In this document: positions 27,748 through 35,634 of the stretch, in pieces | Numbering within the stretch: position 1 is the first letter of the stretch | How the letters are laid out: each line of letters opens with the position of its first letter | NCBI RefSeq assembly: GCF_047126315.1 | Contig: NZ_CP138953.1 | Location: forward strand, 3,844,001 to 3,908,000 | DNA length: 64,000 bases | From: Shimia sp022448905 | GTDB taxonomy: Bacteria > Pseudomonadota > Alphaproteobacteria > Rhodobacterales > Rhodobacteraceae | Reading direction: 5' to 3' | The notes under the pieces: generated by a model | Database searches by the model: none | What the model was told of the DNA's origin: nothing | Seen by the model: the letters and a program-made list of their open reading frames with translations, nothing else | Made by a program: the position numbers and the translations under genes

Positions 27748-28461
27748 ATGGCGTCATATTGGGATAGATCCACCTTCTGGCGCGGCTTCCGGGATGGGTT
27801 GCCGTTTGTGCTGGTGGTCGGGCCGTTTGGCATGTTGTTTGGCGTTGTGGCCACCGAGGCAGGACTGCCTTTGGTGCAGGTCATGAGCTTTTCGATTGTG
27901 GTGATCGCAGGTGCCGCGCAGTTCACAGCGCTGCAGTTGATGGCGGACAATGCGCCAACCATTGTGGTGATCGCCTCAGCACTGGCAGTGAACCTGCGGA
28001 TGGCGATGTACTCGGCCTCTATGACGCCGCACCTTGGGCCGTTGCCAGTGTGGCGGCGGGCGTTAGTAGCTTATAGTCTGGTAGATCAAAGCTATGCGCT
28101 TTCGGTCATGGAATATGAGAAGCGTCCGGAGATGACGCTGGCGCAAAAAACCTCTTATTTTGCAGGGGTTATCGCGCCGGTTCTGCCAAATTGGTACCTT
28201 GCAACGCTGGTAGGTGCTTTAGTGGGACAGTCCATTCCAGACAGCTTTGCGCTCGATTTTGCGGTGCCCATCACCTTCCTTGCGATGATTGGTCCAATGC
28301 TGCGCACCAAGGCGCATGTTGCGGCGGCAGTGGTCTCGGTCATCTGCGCGCTGCTCTTCGCCTTCCTGCCCTGGAACCTGGGCCTGATCGCGGCAGGGAT
28401 TGCAGGTATGATGACTGGGGCCTTTGTGGAATTGCGCACCGAAAACAGGGACATGGCATGA
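27748..28461 (+). CDS. azlC: AzlC-family branched-chain amino-acid exporter, large subunit
   Basis: A 237-residue integral membrane protein of the AzlC family, which with AzlD exports branched-chain amino acids and analogues. The opening FWRGFRDGLPFVLVVGPFG is typical of the family. GAGG lies 5 bases before ATG 27748. Overlap with azlD (ATGA) confirms the pair. Confidence 0.9.
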   Translation: MASYWDRSTFWRGFRDGLPFVLVVGPFGMLFGVVATEAGLPLVQVMSFSIVVIAGAAQFTALQLMADNAPTIVVIASALAVNLRMAMYSASMTPHLGPLPVWRRALVAYSLVDQSYALSVMEYEKRPEMTLAQKTSYFAGVIAPVLPNWYLATLVGALVGQSIPDSFALDFAVPITFLAMIGPMLRTKAHVAAAVVSVICALLFAFLPWNLGLIAAGIAGMMTGAFVELRTENRDMA

Positions 28462-28781
28462 GTGAGAGCACAACCGTCTGGGTGATCATTGTCGCCATGG
28501 GGATGGGCAGCTTTGGGTTGCGCTTCCTGTTTTTGGGCGTGATCGGCGACCGGGAATTGCCTGAGTGGGTGCTGCGCCATTTGCGCTATACGGCTGTGGC
28601 TGTACTGCCAGGGCTGGTGGCACCACTTGTGCTGTGGCCTGCGGCAACGGAAGGGCAACCGGACCCAGCGCGGCTGGCGGCGGCGGCAGTGACGCTTGGC
28701 GTGGGCTATGCCACTAAGAACGTTTTGGCGGCGATTTTCAGCGGCGCGGCGGCGTTGTTTCTGGGGCTGTATTTCCTCTAA
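28458..28781 (+). CDS. azlD: AzlD-family branched-chain amino-acid exporter, small subunit
   Basis: A 107-residue protein with about four membrane segments, including LRFLFLGV and RYTAVAVLPGLVAP, which is AzlD style. It overlaps the end of azlC by 4 bases. A 40-bp intergenic repeat starts three bases after its stop. Confidence 0.88.
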   Translation: MSESTTVWVIIVAMGMGSFGLRFLFLGVIGDRELPEWVLRHLRYTAVAVLPGLVAPLVLWPAATEGQPDPARLAAAAVTLGVGYATKNVLAAIFSGAAALFLGLYFL

Positions 28782-28784
28782 AAT

Positions 28785-28824
28785 CCACGTCGGTATTGCG
28801 TCGGTATCACGGCTGTTTTGCGAC
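28785..28824 (+). repeat. 40-bp intergenic repeat, copy B
   Basis: It matches copy A (16866-16905, opposite strand) at 35 of 40 positions, including the two CGTCGGTA units spaced 11 bases apart. It lies directly after azlD and before the terminator of the facing lipoprotein gene. Confidence 0.75.
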
Positions 28825-28841
28825 TGTGGCGATGCGCGCAC

Positions 28842-28865
28842 AAAAAAGCGCCCCTTGGGGCGCTT
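28842..28865 (-). terminator. Rho-independent terminator of the 28887-29516 gene
   Basis: On the minus strand AAGCGCCCC pairs with GGGGCGCTT around an AA loop, and TTTT follows. The perfect 9-bp stem is convincing. Confidence 0.88.
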
Positions 28866-28886
28866 CTGTGCATCATTTTCGAGATC

Positions 28887-29516
28887 TTACTGACGTTCGT
28901 ATTCCGGGACAAAGGCGGCGAGCACCTTGGACTTGTCGTCGTCGTCGTACTCAAACAGACGATCATAGGTCGCGCCTTTGTCGGCAAAGTAGTCCATCAA
29001 CTTGCGCGGATAATAAGACTGCGGCGCATCCTCAAAACCCGGCAAGGTCTTCAACAGCGCAGAGGTAGATTTTGCACATTGTGCCTCGGTCACCGGACCC
29101 AGCGACTCGGCGCCGCGCAGGGCCATCTCCGCAACCTGCGGGCTCACGTCGATGGACTGCACCACCACATGGTAGGTCTCGCGCGCATGAAAGCGGGTGT
29201 ACTGATCCACCATATAAGGTGTCATGCCGTAGACCACATCGTTTTTTGCAACGATCGCGTCCTCTTTGCGGAAGGAGCCAGCCGGGTCAAACGCCACGCG
29301 CTGGCTGCCATTGATCATCAACGAGGTATGCGCGCCGGAGCCGCTCTCGTTGGAGATCATGGTGTAGAGCGTCAGCTGTTTAGGGCCGTCATGCACATAA
29401 CGCGCGGCCTCCACAGCGGCGTCCGGCGAGTTGCTGGACGCCGGATTGCGCACCGAACAGGCCGACACTGAAGCGACCAGCGCCACAAGCGCCAAACCAC
29501 GTACCAAAACATTCAT
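28887..29516 (-). CDS. lipoprotein of unknown function
   Basis: A 209-residue protein with a lipoprotein signal peptide and lipobox VSAC (Cys20). The mature part contains a stretch resembling surface-exposed enzyme folds (SGAHTSLMI and RVAFDPAGSF, with a His that could be catalytic), followed by an acidic tail. I could not assign a family; related lipoproteins occur in Roseobacters. A strong terminator follows it. Confidence 0.72.
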   Translation of the reverse strand: MNVLVRGLALVALVASVSACSVRNPASSNSPDAAVEAARYVHDGPKQLTLYTMISNESGSGAHTSLMINGSQRVAFDPAGSFRKEDAIVAKNDVVYGMTPYMVDQYTRFHARETYHVVVQSIDVSPQVAEMALRGAESLGPVTEAQCAKSTSALLKTLPGFEDAPQSYYPRKLMDYFADKGATYDRLFEYDDDDKSKVLAAFVPEYERQ

Positions 29517-29541
29517 ACCTGAGAACCCCGGCGAGACGCGA

Positions 29542-29676
29542 TCAGCTGTTGAACAGCGCCAGGAAAATCAAAACGGCAATCGCGGCAACCGACACGTAGG
29601 TGGACCATTTGATAAAGCCTTCAAATGCTTTTTCCTGTGCTTCGATGTTCATCGAGCCGTGCTTGTGTTCTGCCAT
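29542..29676 (-). CDS. aa3-type cytochrome c oxidase subunit IV
   Basis: A 44-residue protein beginning MAEHKHGSMNI with one membrane helix at about residues 24-42. This is the short bacterial subunit IV of aa3-type cytochrome oxidase (COX4_pro_2 family), which packs against the core subunits in Rhodobacter and Paracoccus structures. It lies away from the oxidase core genes, as is usual, and just upstream of the lipoprotein gene on the same strand. Confidence 0.88.
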   Translation of the reverse strand: MAEHKHGSMNIEAQEKAFEGFIKWSTYVSVAAIAVLIFLALFNS

Positions 29677-29766
29677 CTGGGTAATCCTTCCTGTTGCTAG
29701 AGCGCTGGATAGCTGATTCATCTGGCCCTGTCACCCACTCAGGTGTCGCAGGGTGGTGCATAGCGT

Positions 29767-30225
29767 TTAGGCGCTGTCTTTCTTCAGCCCCTCGGCCAAT
29801 CGGAAACCAATCCGGGAGGGGGCCTCGCCAGTGTCTTTCTGTTTTGGCAAAGCCCGAAGCATGACGTTGAGCTGGCTAACGTGCTGCACCAATTGGGTTT
29901 TGATGCCGCTGCTGTCGGTGCCATAAAAGGTCACGATATCTGGATCAAAGAAGCCCATGCCCTCGATGCGCAACACACCCGCTTCGCCGCCGACAAAGCC
30001 CATGGCCACTTCGTGCTCGTTATCGAGCTGCTTTTCGAAGTTCTGAATGTAGAGGATCAGGCGTTCATAGGCCCATTCCGCCGCACTTTTCTGTTTCACC
30101 GGCTGTTTGGCGATGTCGTCGGGCACCGCAACGGTTTCCGCATCAGGGTCAGAATGCACCTCGTACAAGCGTGGCAAAGCCTCCGCTTCGATGGCTTCCG
30201 CGGTGGTTTTGATCTCATCAGTCAT
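29767..30225 (-). CDS. DUF6173-like cytosolic protein
   Basis: A 152-residue acidic protein without signal or membrane segments. The central part, from AAEWAYERLILYIQNFEKQLD onward (shown here only in part), is the conserved core of a Roseobacter family that I believe is DUF6173. Function unknown. It lies 15 bases after the metallo-hydrolase gene on the same strand and is probably in its operon. Confidence 0.68.
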   Translation of the reverse strand: MTDEIKTTAEAIEAEALPRLYEVHSDPDAETVAVPDDIAKQPVKQKSAAEWAYERLILYIQNFEKQLDNEHEVAMGFVGGEAGVLRIEGMGFFDPDIVTFYGTDSSGIKTQLVQHVSQLNVMLRALPKQKDTGEAPSRIGFRLAEGLKKDSA

Positions 30226-30240
30226 AGGTGTTCGCGCCTG

Positions 30241-31284
30241 TCAGTCTATTCGTTGCCACAGATACGCGCCGTCTTCGCGCGTCGTGCGGCTTGCAGCGCC
30301 AACTTGGTAAAGATGGTTGAGATGTGCAAGGGCTTCGACCAAAGCAAGACCGTAAGCCCCCCCATCAATTTGGCGTTTGAACAGCGGAAGGAAGCACTCT
30401 GCGGCGGTTTGTGGCGTGTCCAGATGCTCCAACAGGCGCTTGAGTGCACCGTGGTGGTTTTCGATCAGTTGCTTCATCCGCAAAGGCGCACCGGTGAAGG
30501 GCAGCTTGTGCCCCCCGAGGATCAGTTGATCGTCCCGGGCATATTGCTTGAGACGTTCGCAGGCTTCGAGCCAGTCGGCAACCGGATCGGCCTCGGGTTC
30601 GGTCGCGTAGACGCCAATGTTGGAGCTGATCGAGGGCAGAATTTGATCGCCCGACAGCACAAGGTTGTCATCCTGGGACCAGAAGGTGGCGTGCTCCGGC
30701 GCATGGCCGTTGCCGATATGTACGGTCCATCTGCGACCGCCCATCTCGATCACGTCATCCTGCTTGATGCGTTTGAAACCCAGAGGCATCGGCGCGACGA
30801 CGTCGGCAAAATTGAACGGGCGTTCGCTGGCACGTTGGTTGTAGATTTCCTCGTCCATGCCGCAGGCGCGATAGAAATCCAGCGTTTCCTGACGTGGCAC
30901 CGCCTGTTCGTCCAGTTGCAGCATGCGCGCAAAGAGCCAAGCCGTACGGGTGGTCCAAAGGCTGGCGCCGTGCTCGGTTTGGAACCAACCGGCGAGGCCA
31001 ACATGATCGGGGTGGTGGTGGGTGACCACAACGCGCGAGATCGGTTTGCCGCCCAGCGGACCGGCCATCAGGGTTTCCCAGATGGCGCGGCCACGTTTGC
31101 TGTCAAAGCCGGTGTCGACAATGGTCCAGCTGTCGCCTTCGTCCAACGCGTAGATGTTGACGTGGTCGAGCTTCATCGGCAACGGCAGGCGCATCCAGAG
31201 GACACCAGTGGCCACTTCGATGGCCTCCCCCTCCGCCGGAGGGGTGTCCCATGGGTAGCGAATGCCTGCCGCGCCGTCTTTCAT
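30241..31284 (-). CDS. MBL-fold metallo-hydrolase
   Basis: A 347-residue metallo-beta-lactamase-fold enzyme. The dinuclear metal motif reads THHHPDHVG, followed further on by GNGHAPEH and the GDQIL aspartate. The C-terminal helical domain resembles LACTB2-type hydrolases. The start shares one base with the stop of the acyl-CoA dehydrogenase gene, so a thioesterase- or lactone-hydrolase-like role in the same pathway is plausible, but the substrate is unknown. Confidence 0.85.
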   Translation of the reverse strand: MKDGAAGIRYPWDTPPAEGEAIEVATGVLWMRLPLPMKLDHVNIYALDEGDSWTIVDTGFDSKRGRAIWETLMAGPLGGKPISRVVVTHHHPDHVGLAGWFQTEHGASLWTTRTAWLFARMLQLDEQAVPRQETLDFYRACGMDEEIYNQRASERPFNFADVVAPMPLGFKRIKQDDVIEMGGRRWTVHIGNGHAPEHATFWSQDDNLVLSGDQILPSISSNIGVYATEPEADPVADWLEACERLKQYARDDQLILGGHKLPFTGAPLRMKQLIENHHGALKRLLEHLDTPQTAAECFLPLFKRQIDGGAYGLALVEALAHLNHLYQVGAASRTTREDGAYLWQRID

Positions 31285-33002
31285 CAGGCTGCGCCCAGAT
31301 CTTCTGGCGTGATCGCATAGAGGTCATCTGCGCCCTGCATCGCGTGCACCAGCACACCGGCGTGTTCCGGCAGCAGGCGCTGCATGTAGAAACGGGCCAG
31401 GCGCGTGCGTGCGCCGTCGCCGCCTTCGGCAATGGCGGCGCGCAGGTGGAAGTAGCCGCCCAGCACGCGAGCAAAGCCGCGCAGGAAGGGCACGGAGCCG
31501 GCAAAGCGGTCGTTCATGTTGCCTTGCGCAACCATCCATTCGGTGGCTTCGCGCAGGGTCTCGGTGGCCTGCCACAGCGGCTCGGCCAAATCAGACATGC
31601 TCTCGCGGACTTTTTCAGCGCAATCTTCGATTTCATCAAGCAGCGCATAGGCGGCGTCGCCCCCGTCCATCAGCTTGCGGGCCACGAGGTCCATGGATTG
31701 GATACCGTTGGTACCCTCATAGATCGCTGTCACGCGCACATCGCGGGAATACTGCGCCGCACCGGTTTCCTCGATGAAGCCCATACCGCCGTGGACTTGC
31801 ACACCATCTTCAGAGACCTTGATGCCCACATCGGTGCCGAAGGCCTTAGCAATCGGGGTCAGAAAGGCGGCGCGGGCTTTCCAATCCTTGTCACCGGTGG
31901 CGGTGCCCATGTCGATCGCCACGGCACAGGCCATTTCGATGGCGCGGGCGGCAAAGATGTCTGCCTTCATACCGGCCAGCATGCGGCGCACGTCAGCGTG
32001 GTCCACAATGGTGCCGCCGCCTTCAACCGGAGTGCGGCCCTGTTTGCGCTCCATCGCGTAGTCCAGCGCCTTCTGGTAGGCGCCTTCCGCAGCGCCAACA
32101 CCCTGACCGCCCACACCCAGACGGGCGTTGTTCATCATGGTGAACATGCATTTCATGCCGTCATGCGCGTCGCCTACGAGCCAGCCTTTGGCGCCATCAA
32201 ACTGCATCACCGCCGTAGGGGAGCCGTGCAGACCCATTTTGTGCTCCAGACTCACCACTCCCAGAGTGTTGGCCACGCCGGGGTTGCCGTTTTCATCCGG
32301 GATGTATTTCGGCACTATGAAGAGGCTGATGCCTTTGGTGCCGGGCACGCCATTGGGCAGACGGGCCAGCACGAGGTGGCAGACGTTGCCGGTGAAGTCG
32401 TTGTCGCCCCAGCTGATGTAAATTTTCTGACCTGTCACGGCGTAAGAGCCGTCGCCATTGGGCTCGGCTTTAGAGCGCAATGCACCGACATCGGAGCCTG
32501 CGGCAGGCTCGGTCAGGTTCATGGTACCAGCCCATTCACCGGTGATCAGCTTTTCCAGATAGGTGGCTTTGATCTGCTCAGAGGCATGATGCTCTAGCGC
32601 TTCGATCTGGCCTTGGGTCATCAGCGGGTTGAGTTGCAGCGACAGGCAACCAGCCGCCATCATCTCATTCACCGCGGTGGTGATGGTGTGGGGCAGACCC
32701 ATGCCGCCGTATTCCGGCGAGGCGGAAGTGGAAATCCAGCCGCCTTCGGCAATGGCTTTGTAGGCTTCGGCAAAACCTAGAGAGGTGCGCACAACGCCGT
32801 TTTCCAGAACCGCCGGGGTCAGATCGCCGTTGCGGTTGATCGGCGCCATGACCTCCTCAACCATCTTGCCCGCTTCCAGCAGGATCGCCTCGGTGGTGTC
32901 GCGGTCCGCGTCGGCAAAGCGCTCGGTGGAGGTGACTTTTGCAAAATCCACCACGTGGTCAAAAAGGAACTGAATATCGGTTACTGGGGCGCGAAAGGGC
33001 AT
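31284..33002 (-). CDS. acyl-CoA dehydrogenase, long form (FadE/DmdC-like)
   Basis: A 572-residue FAD enzyme with N-terminal, middle and C-terminal acyl-CoA dehydrogenase domains plus an extra C-terminal domain. Middle-domain motif NLTEPAAGSDVG and GYIEETG-type GFIEETGAAQYSRD are visible. This long form includes medium/long-chain dehydrogenases and DmdC, the methylmercaptopropionyl-CoA dehydrogenase of DMSP demethylation; sequence alone does not separate them here. ATG 33002 has GGAG upstream. Electrons would go to ETF and ETF-QO. Confidence 0.88.
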   Translation of the reverse strand: MPFRAPVTDIQFLFDHVVDFAKVTSTERFADADRDTTEAILLEAGKMVEEVMAPINRNGDLTPAVLENGVVRTSLGFAEAYKAIAEGGWISTSASPEYGGMGLPHTITTAVNEMMAAGCLSLQLNPLMTQGQIEALEHHASEQIKATYLEKLITGEWAGTMNLTEPAAGSDVGALRSKAEPNGDGSYAVTGQKIYISWGDNDFTGNVCHLVLARLPNGVPGTKGISLFIVPKYIPDENGNPGVANTLGVVSLEHKMGLHGSPTAVMQFDGAKGWLVGDAHDGMKCMFTMMNNARLGVGGQGVGAAEGAYQKALDYAMERKQGRTPVEGGGTIVDHADVRRMLAGMKADIFAARAIEMACAVAIDMGTATGDKDWKARAAFLTPIAKAFGTDVGIKVSEDGVQVHGGMGFIEETGAAQYSRDVRVTAIYEGTNGIQSMDLVARKLMDGGDAAYALLDEIEDCAEKVRESMSDLAEPLWQATETLREATEWMVAQGNMNDRFAGSVPFLRGFARVLGGYFHLRAAIAEGGDGARTRLARFYMQRLLPEHAGVLVHAMQGADDLYAITPEDLGAA

Positions 33003-33117
33003 CGGTCTCTCCGGCAGGCTTGGCATTACTTGCGGCTGCTTGTATGCAGCTTTGGGCCTTACGATAAGGGCCTTGTTGAACCGATCACAGAAAAACGCAG
33101 CGTCACAGGAGCGCCCC

Positions 33118-34065
33118 GTGGACACAGAACCCCTCTCCCCCGACGCCACTGGCTTTGCGCGCGCAGCATCGGTTTTGCAGGGGGGCGGATTGGTGTCTTT
33201 CCCGACGGAAACGGTATACGGGCTTGGCGCAGACGCGCGTCAGGACAAAGCTGTAGCGCGGATTTTTGAGGCCAAAAACCGCCCCACTTTCAATCCGTTG
33301 ATTGTGCACGTGGCGGATGTGGCTGCGACAAAACGCTACGTGCATTGGAATGACATGGCAGACCGTCTGGCCGCCGCCTTCTGGCCCGGGCCGCTCACCC
33401 TTGTGCTGCCACTGCGAGATGATTCTGGATTGTCGCTACTTGTGACGGCCAACCTGCCAACCTTGGCGATCCGCGTGCCGGAACACCCGGTGGCGCAAGC
33501 TTTGCTGTCCACATTTGACGGGCCAGTGGCCGCACCGTCCGCCAATCCATCGGGCAAAATCAGCCCCACCCGCGCGCAGCATGTGATCAATGGCCTATCC
33601 GGTCGGATCGAGGCTGTGGTGGACGGCGGCGACTGTGGGGTTGGCGTGGAAAGCACCATTCTGGGCCTGTTTGACGAGCCCACTTTGTTGCGCCCCGGTG
33701 GGTTGCCACAGGAAGCAATTGAAGCCGCTCTGGGACGTCCGGTTGTGATCCGCTCGGAAGCTGATCCGCTTATGGCACCGGGGCAAATGCTGTCTCACTA
33801 CGCGCCTGGCGCGTCGGTGCGCCTGAACGCGGTCGAGATCGTGAACGGCGAGCGCCTGTTGGGGTTTGGCAAGGTTGATGGAGCGACTTTGAACCTCAGC
33901 GCAGCCGGCGATTTGACCGAAGCCGCCGCCAACCTATTCCACCACCTGCACGCGCTGGACGCCGATGGCGATGCGCCTATTGCGGTCTCGCCCATTCCGG
34001 ACCATGGACTTGGGCGCGCAATCAATGACCGGCTGCGCCGCGCGGCTGCACCCCGGGATACATAA
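33118..34065 (+). CDS. tsaC: L-threonylcarbamoyladenylate synthase (Sua5/YrdC type)
   Basis: Makes threonylcarbamoyl-AMP for the t6A37 modification of ANN-decoding tRNAs. A YrdC domain (VSFPTETVYGLGADA, KNRPTFNPL, PSANPSGKISPT) is followed by a C-terminal Sua5 domain, giving 315 residues, the long form. I chose GTG 33118, which has GGAG 6 bases upstream; further upstream codons are unlike the family. It is divergent from the acyl-CoA dehydrogenase gene. Confidence 0.93.
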   Translation: MDTEPLSPDATGFARAASVLQGGGLVSFPTETVYGLGADARQDKAVARIFEAKNRPTFNPLIVHVADVAATKRYVHWNDMADRLAAAFWPGPLTLVLPLRDDSGLSLLVTANLPTLAIRVPEHPVAQALLSTFDGPVAAPSANPSGKISPTRAQHVINGLSGRIEAVVDGGDCGVGVESTILGLFDEPTLLRPGGLPQEAIEAALGRPVVIRSEADPLMAPGQMLSHYAPGASVRLNAVEIVNGERLLGFGKVDGATLNLSAAGDLTEAAANLFHHLHALDADGDAPIAVSPIPDHGLGRAINDRLRRAAAPRDT

Positions 34066-34079
34066 AATAGAAAAAGGAC

Positions 34080-34664
34080 TTACGCGTGTCCTGCCGCGGA
34101 GCTGAGCGTTAGCGGATCCACCCCAATGCTCTTAAGCGCCTCGGCCCATTTGTCCGAGTTCTTGGTGTCAAAGACAATCTGATCGGTGGCATCCGCAATC
34201 AGCCAACCATTGTCGCTGATCTCGTTTTCCAATTGCCCTGGCCCCCAGCCGCTGTAGCCCAGCAAGGTGAGCGCCTTATGCGGCCCCAAATCCTGCGCCA
34301 TGTCGTCGAGAATGTCCTGTGTTGTGGTCAGGGCAAAGGTCGCGCCAACTTCGAGATTAGACAGGTCGGATTTGTATTCTGGCGAATGCAGCACAAAGCC
34401 ACGCCCGGTTTCAACTGGGCCGCCAAAATGCAGAGAAGAGGCCGACTCAGGGGATTTGGGTTTGATCGAGAGCTGCTCAAACAAATCCGAAAGCTTCACG
34501 CCATCAATCGCCTTGTTCACGATCAACCCCATGGCGCCATCTGACGAATGTGCACAGAGGAACACCACCGAATGGGCAAAACGCGGGTCACTCATGCCAG
34601 GCATGGCGATGAGCAGCTGTCCGGTTAAATCCATTTGTGTGTCAGTGTCTTGTGTCGTGTCCAA
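34080..34664 (-). CDS. YqgE/AlgH family protein
   Basis: A 194-residue protein matching YqgE/AlgH: LLIAMPGMSDPRFAHSVVFLC at the start, GPVETGRGFVLH in the middle and LGYSGWGPGQLE later. The family has a solved fold but no settled function. The start is probably TTG 34664, with GAGG 5 bases upstream; ATG 34634 lacks a ribosome site but would also keep the conserved part. Confidence 0.9.
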   Translation of the reverse strand: MDTTQDTDTQMDLTGQLLIAMPGMSDPRFAHSVVFLCAHSSDGAMGLIVNKAIDGVKLSDLFEQLSIKPKSPESASSLHFGGPVETGRGFVLHSPEYKSDLSNLEVGATFALTTTQDILDDMAQDLGPHKALTLLGYSGWGPGQLENEISDNGWLIADATDQIVFDTKNSDKWAEALKSIGVDPLTLSSAAGHA

Positions 34665-34815
34665 GGGGACCTCATACGTTGAATGTCGACGTCTTCTTTC
34701 AACATGTGTTTCCCAGAGAGTAGACGCAAGAGGTAAGCAAACTGTTTCAATCGCTCTCGGTTTTCTGATCGGATTGTGAGTTGGATTTTAACCCGGTTTG
34801 GCCCATGTGTGGGGC

Positions 34816-35634
34816 ATGAAGACACACTCCCTCCTCCCCTCGCTGGCGCTAGCCGCGCTGATCGCCCCTGCCCTTTTGCCTGCAAGTGCATCTGCGCAAT
34901 CCTTTGATCAGGTGGTGCAGGCCGAGGTTTTGCCCGGCTGGCGCGACGCGGAGGGCAACCATATGGCGGCGGTGAAGATCACCCTGAACCCCGGCTGGAA
35001 GACCTATTGGCGCGCGCCGGGGGACGCGGGCATTCCACCGCAGATCACCTGGAGCGGATCGCGCAATATGGGCAGCGTGGCGCTGGAGTGGCCTACACCG
35101 GAAGTGTTTAACCAAAACGGCATGCGCTCGATTGGCTACAGTGATGAACTTGTGTTGCCGGTGCGGATTGCGCCGAAAGATGCAGGCAAGCCGGTGCGGT
35201 TGAAAGCCACGTTGGATATAGGTGTTTGCCGCGATATCTGTGTGCCGCAACGCCTAAAAGTGAAAGCAGAGCTGCCGCCCAGTGGCGCGCGCGATGCGGA
35301 GATTACAGCGGCGCTGGTGGATCAGCCGTTAACGGCACGCGAAGCCGGCGTCGGCAAAGTGACTTGCAAACTGTCGCCAACCTCAAACGGTGTGGCGCTA
35401 AAGGCGACCATTCACATGCCCAGCGCTGGCGGTTCTGAAGTGGCGGTGGTGGAAACCGCCGATCCCCATGTCTGGGTGGCGGAAGGCACCACCAAACGCC
35501 AGGGCGGCGCATTGGTGACCGAAACCGAGATGATGCATGTGGACGCCAGTTCTTTCATGGTGAACCGCGCCGATCTGCGGTTCACCGTGCTGGGTGCCAA
35601 CCATGCGGTGGATATTATTGGCTGCTCAGGCTGA
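34816..35634 (+). CDS. exported DsbD N-terminal-domain protein
   Basis: A 272-residue periplasmic protein with a signal peptide (cleavage near ASAQS). It contains the immunoglobulin-like alpha domain of DsbD/ScsB, including the redox pair in GVCRDICVP, but no membrane or thioredoxin domain. Such stand-alone alpha domains relay electrons to periplasmic disulfides. It converges with, and overlaps by 9 bases, the RND permease gene. Confidence 0.82.
   Translation: MKTHSLLPSLALAALIAPALLPASASAQSFDQVVQAEVLPGWRDAEGNHMAAVKITLNPGWKTYWRAPGDAGIPPQITWSGSRNMGSVALEWPTPEVFNQNGMRSIGYSDELVLPVRIAPKDAGKPVRLKATLDIGVCRDICVPQRLKVKAELPPSGARDAEITAALVDQPLTAREAGVGKVTCKLSPTSNGVALKATIHMPSAGGSEVAVVETADPHVWVAEGTTKRQGGALVTETEMMHVDASSFMVNRADLRFTVLGANHAVDIIGCSG

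Noticed and set aside
29881..31320. 479-codon frame antisense to the MBL-fold and DUF6173 genes
   Set aside because: Opposite strand carries well-supported genes and this frame has no domain.
31251..32597. 448-codon frame antisense to the acyl-CoA dehydrogenase
   Set aside because: Shadow frame of a clear acyl-CoA dehydrogenase.
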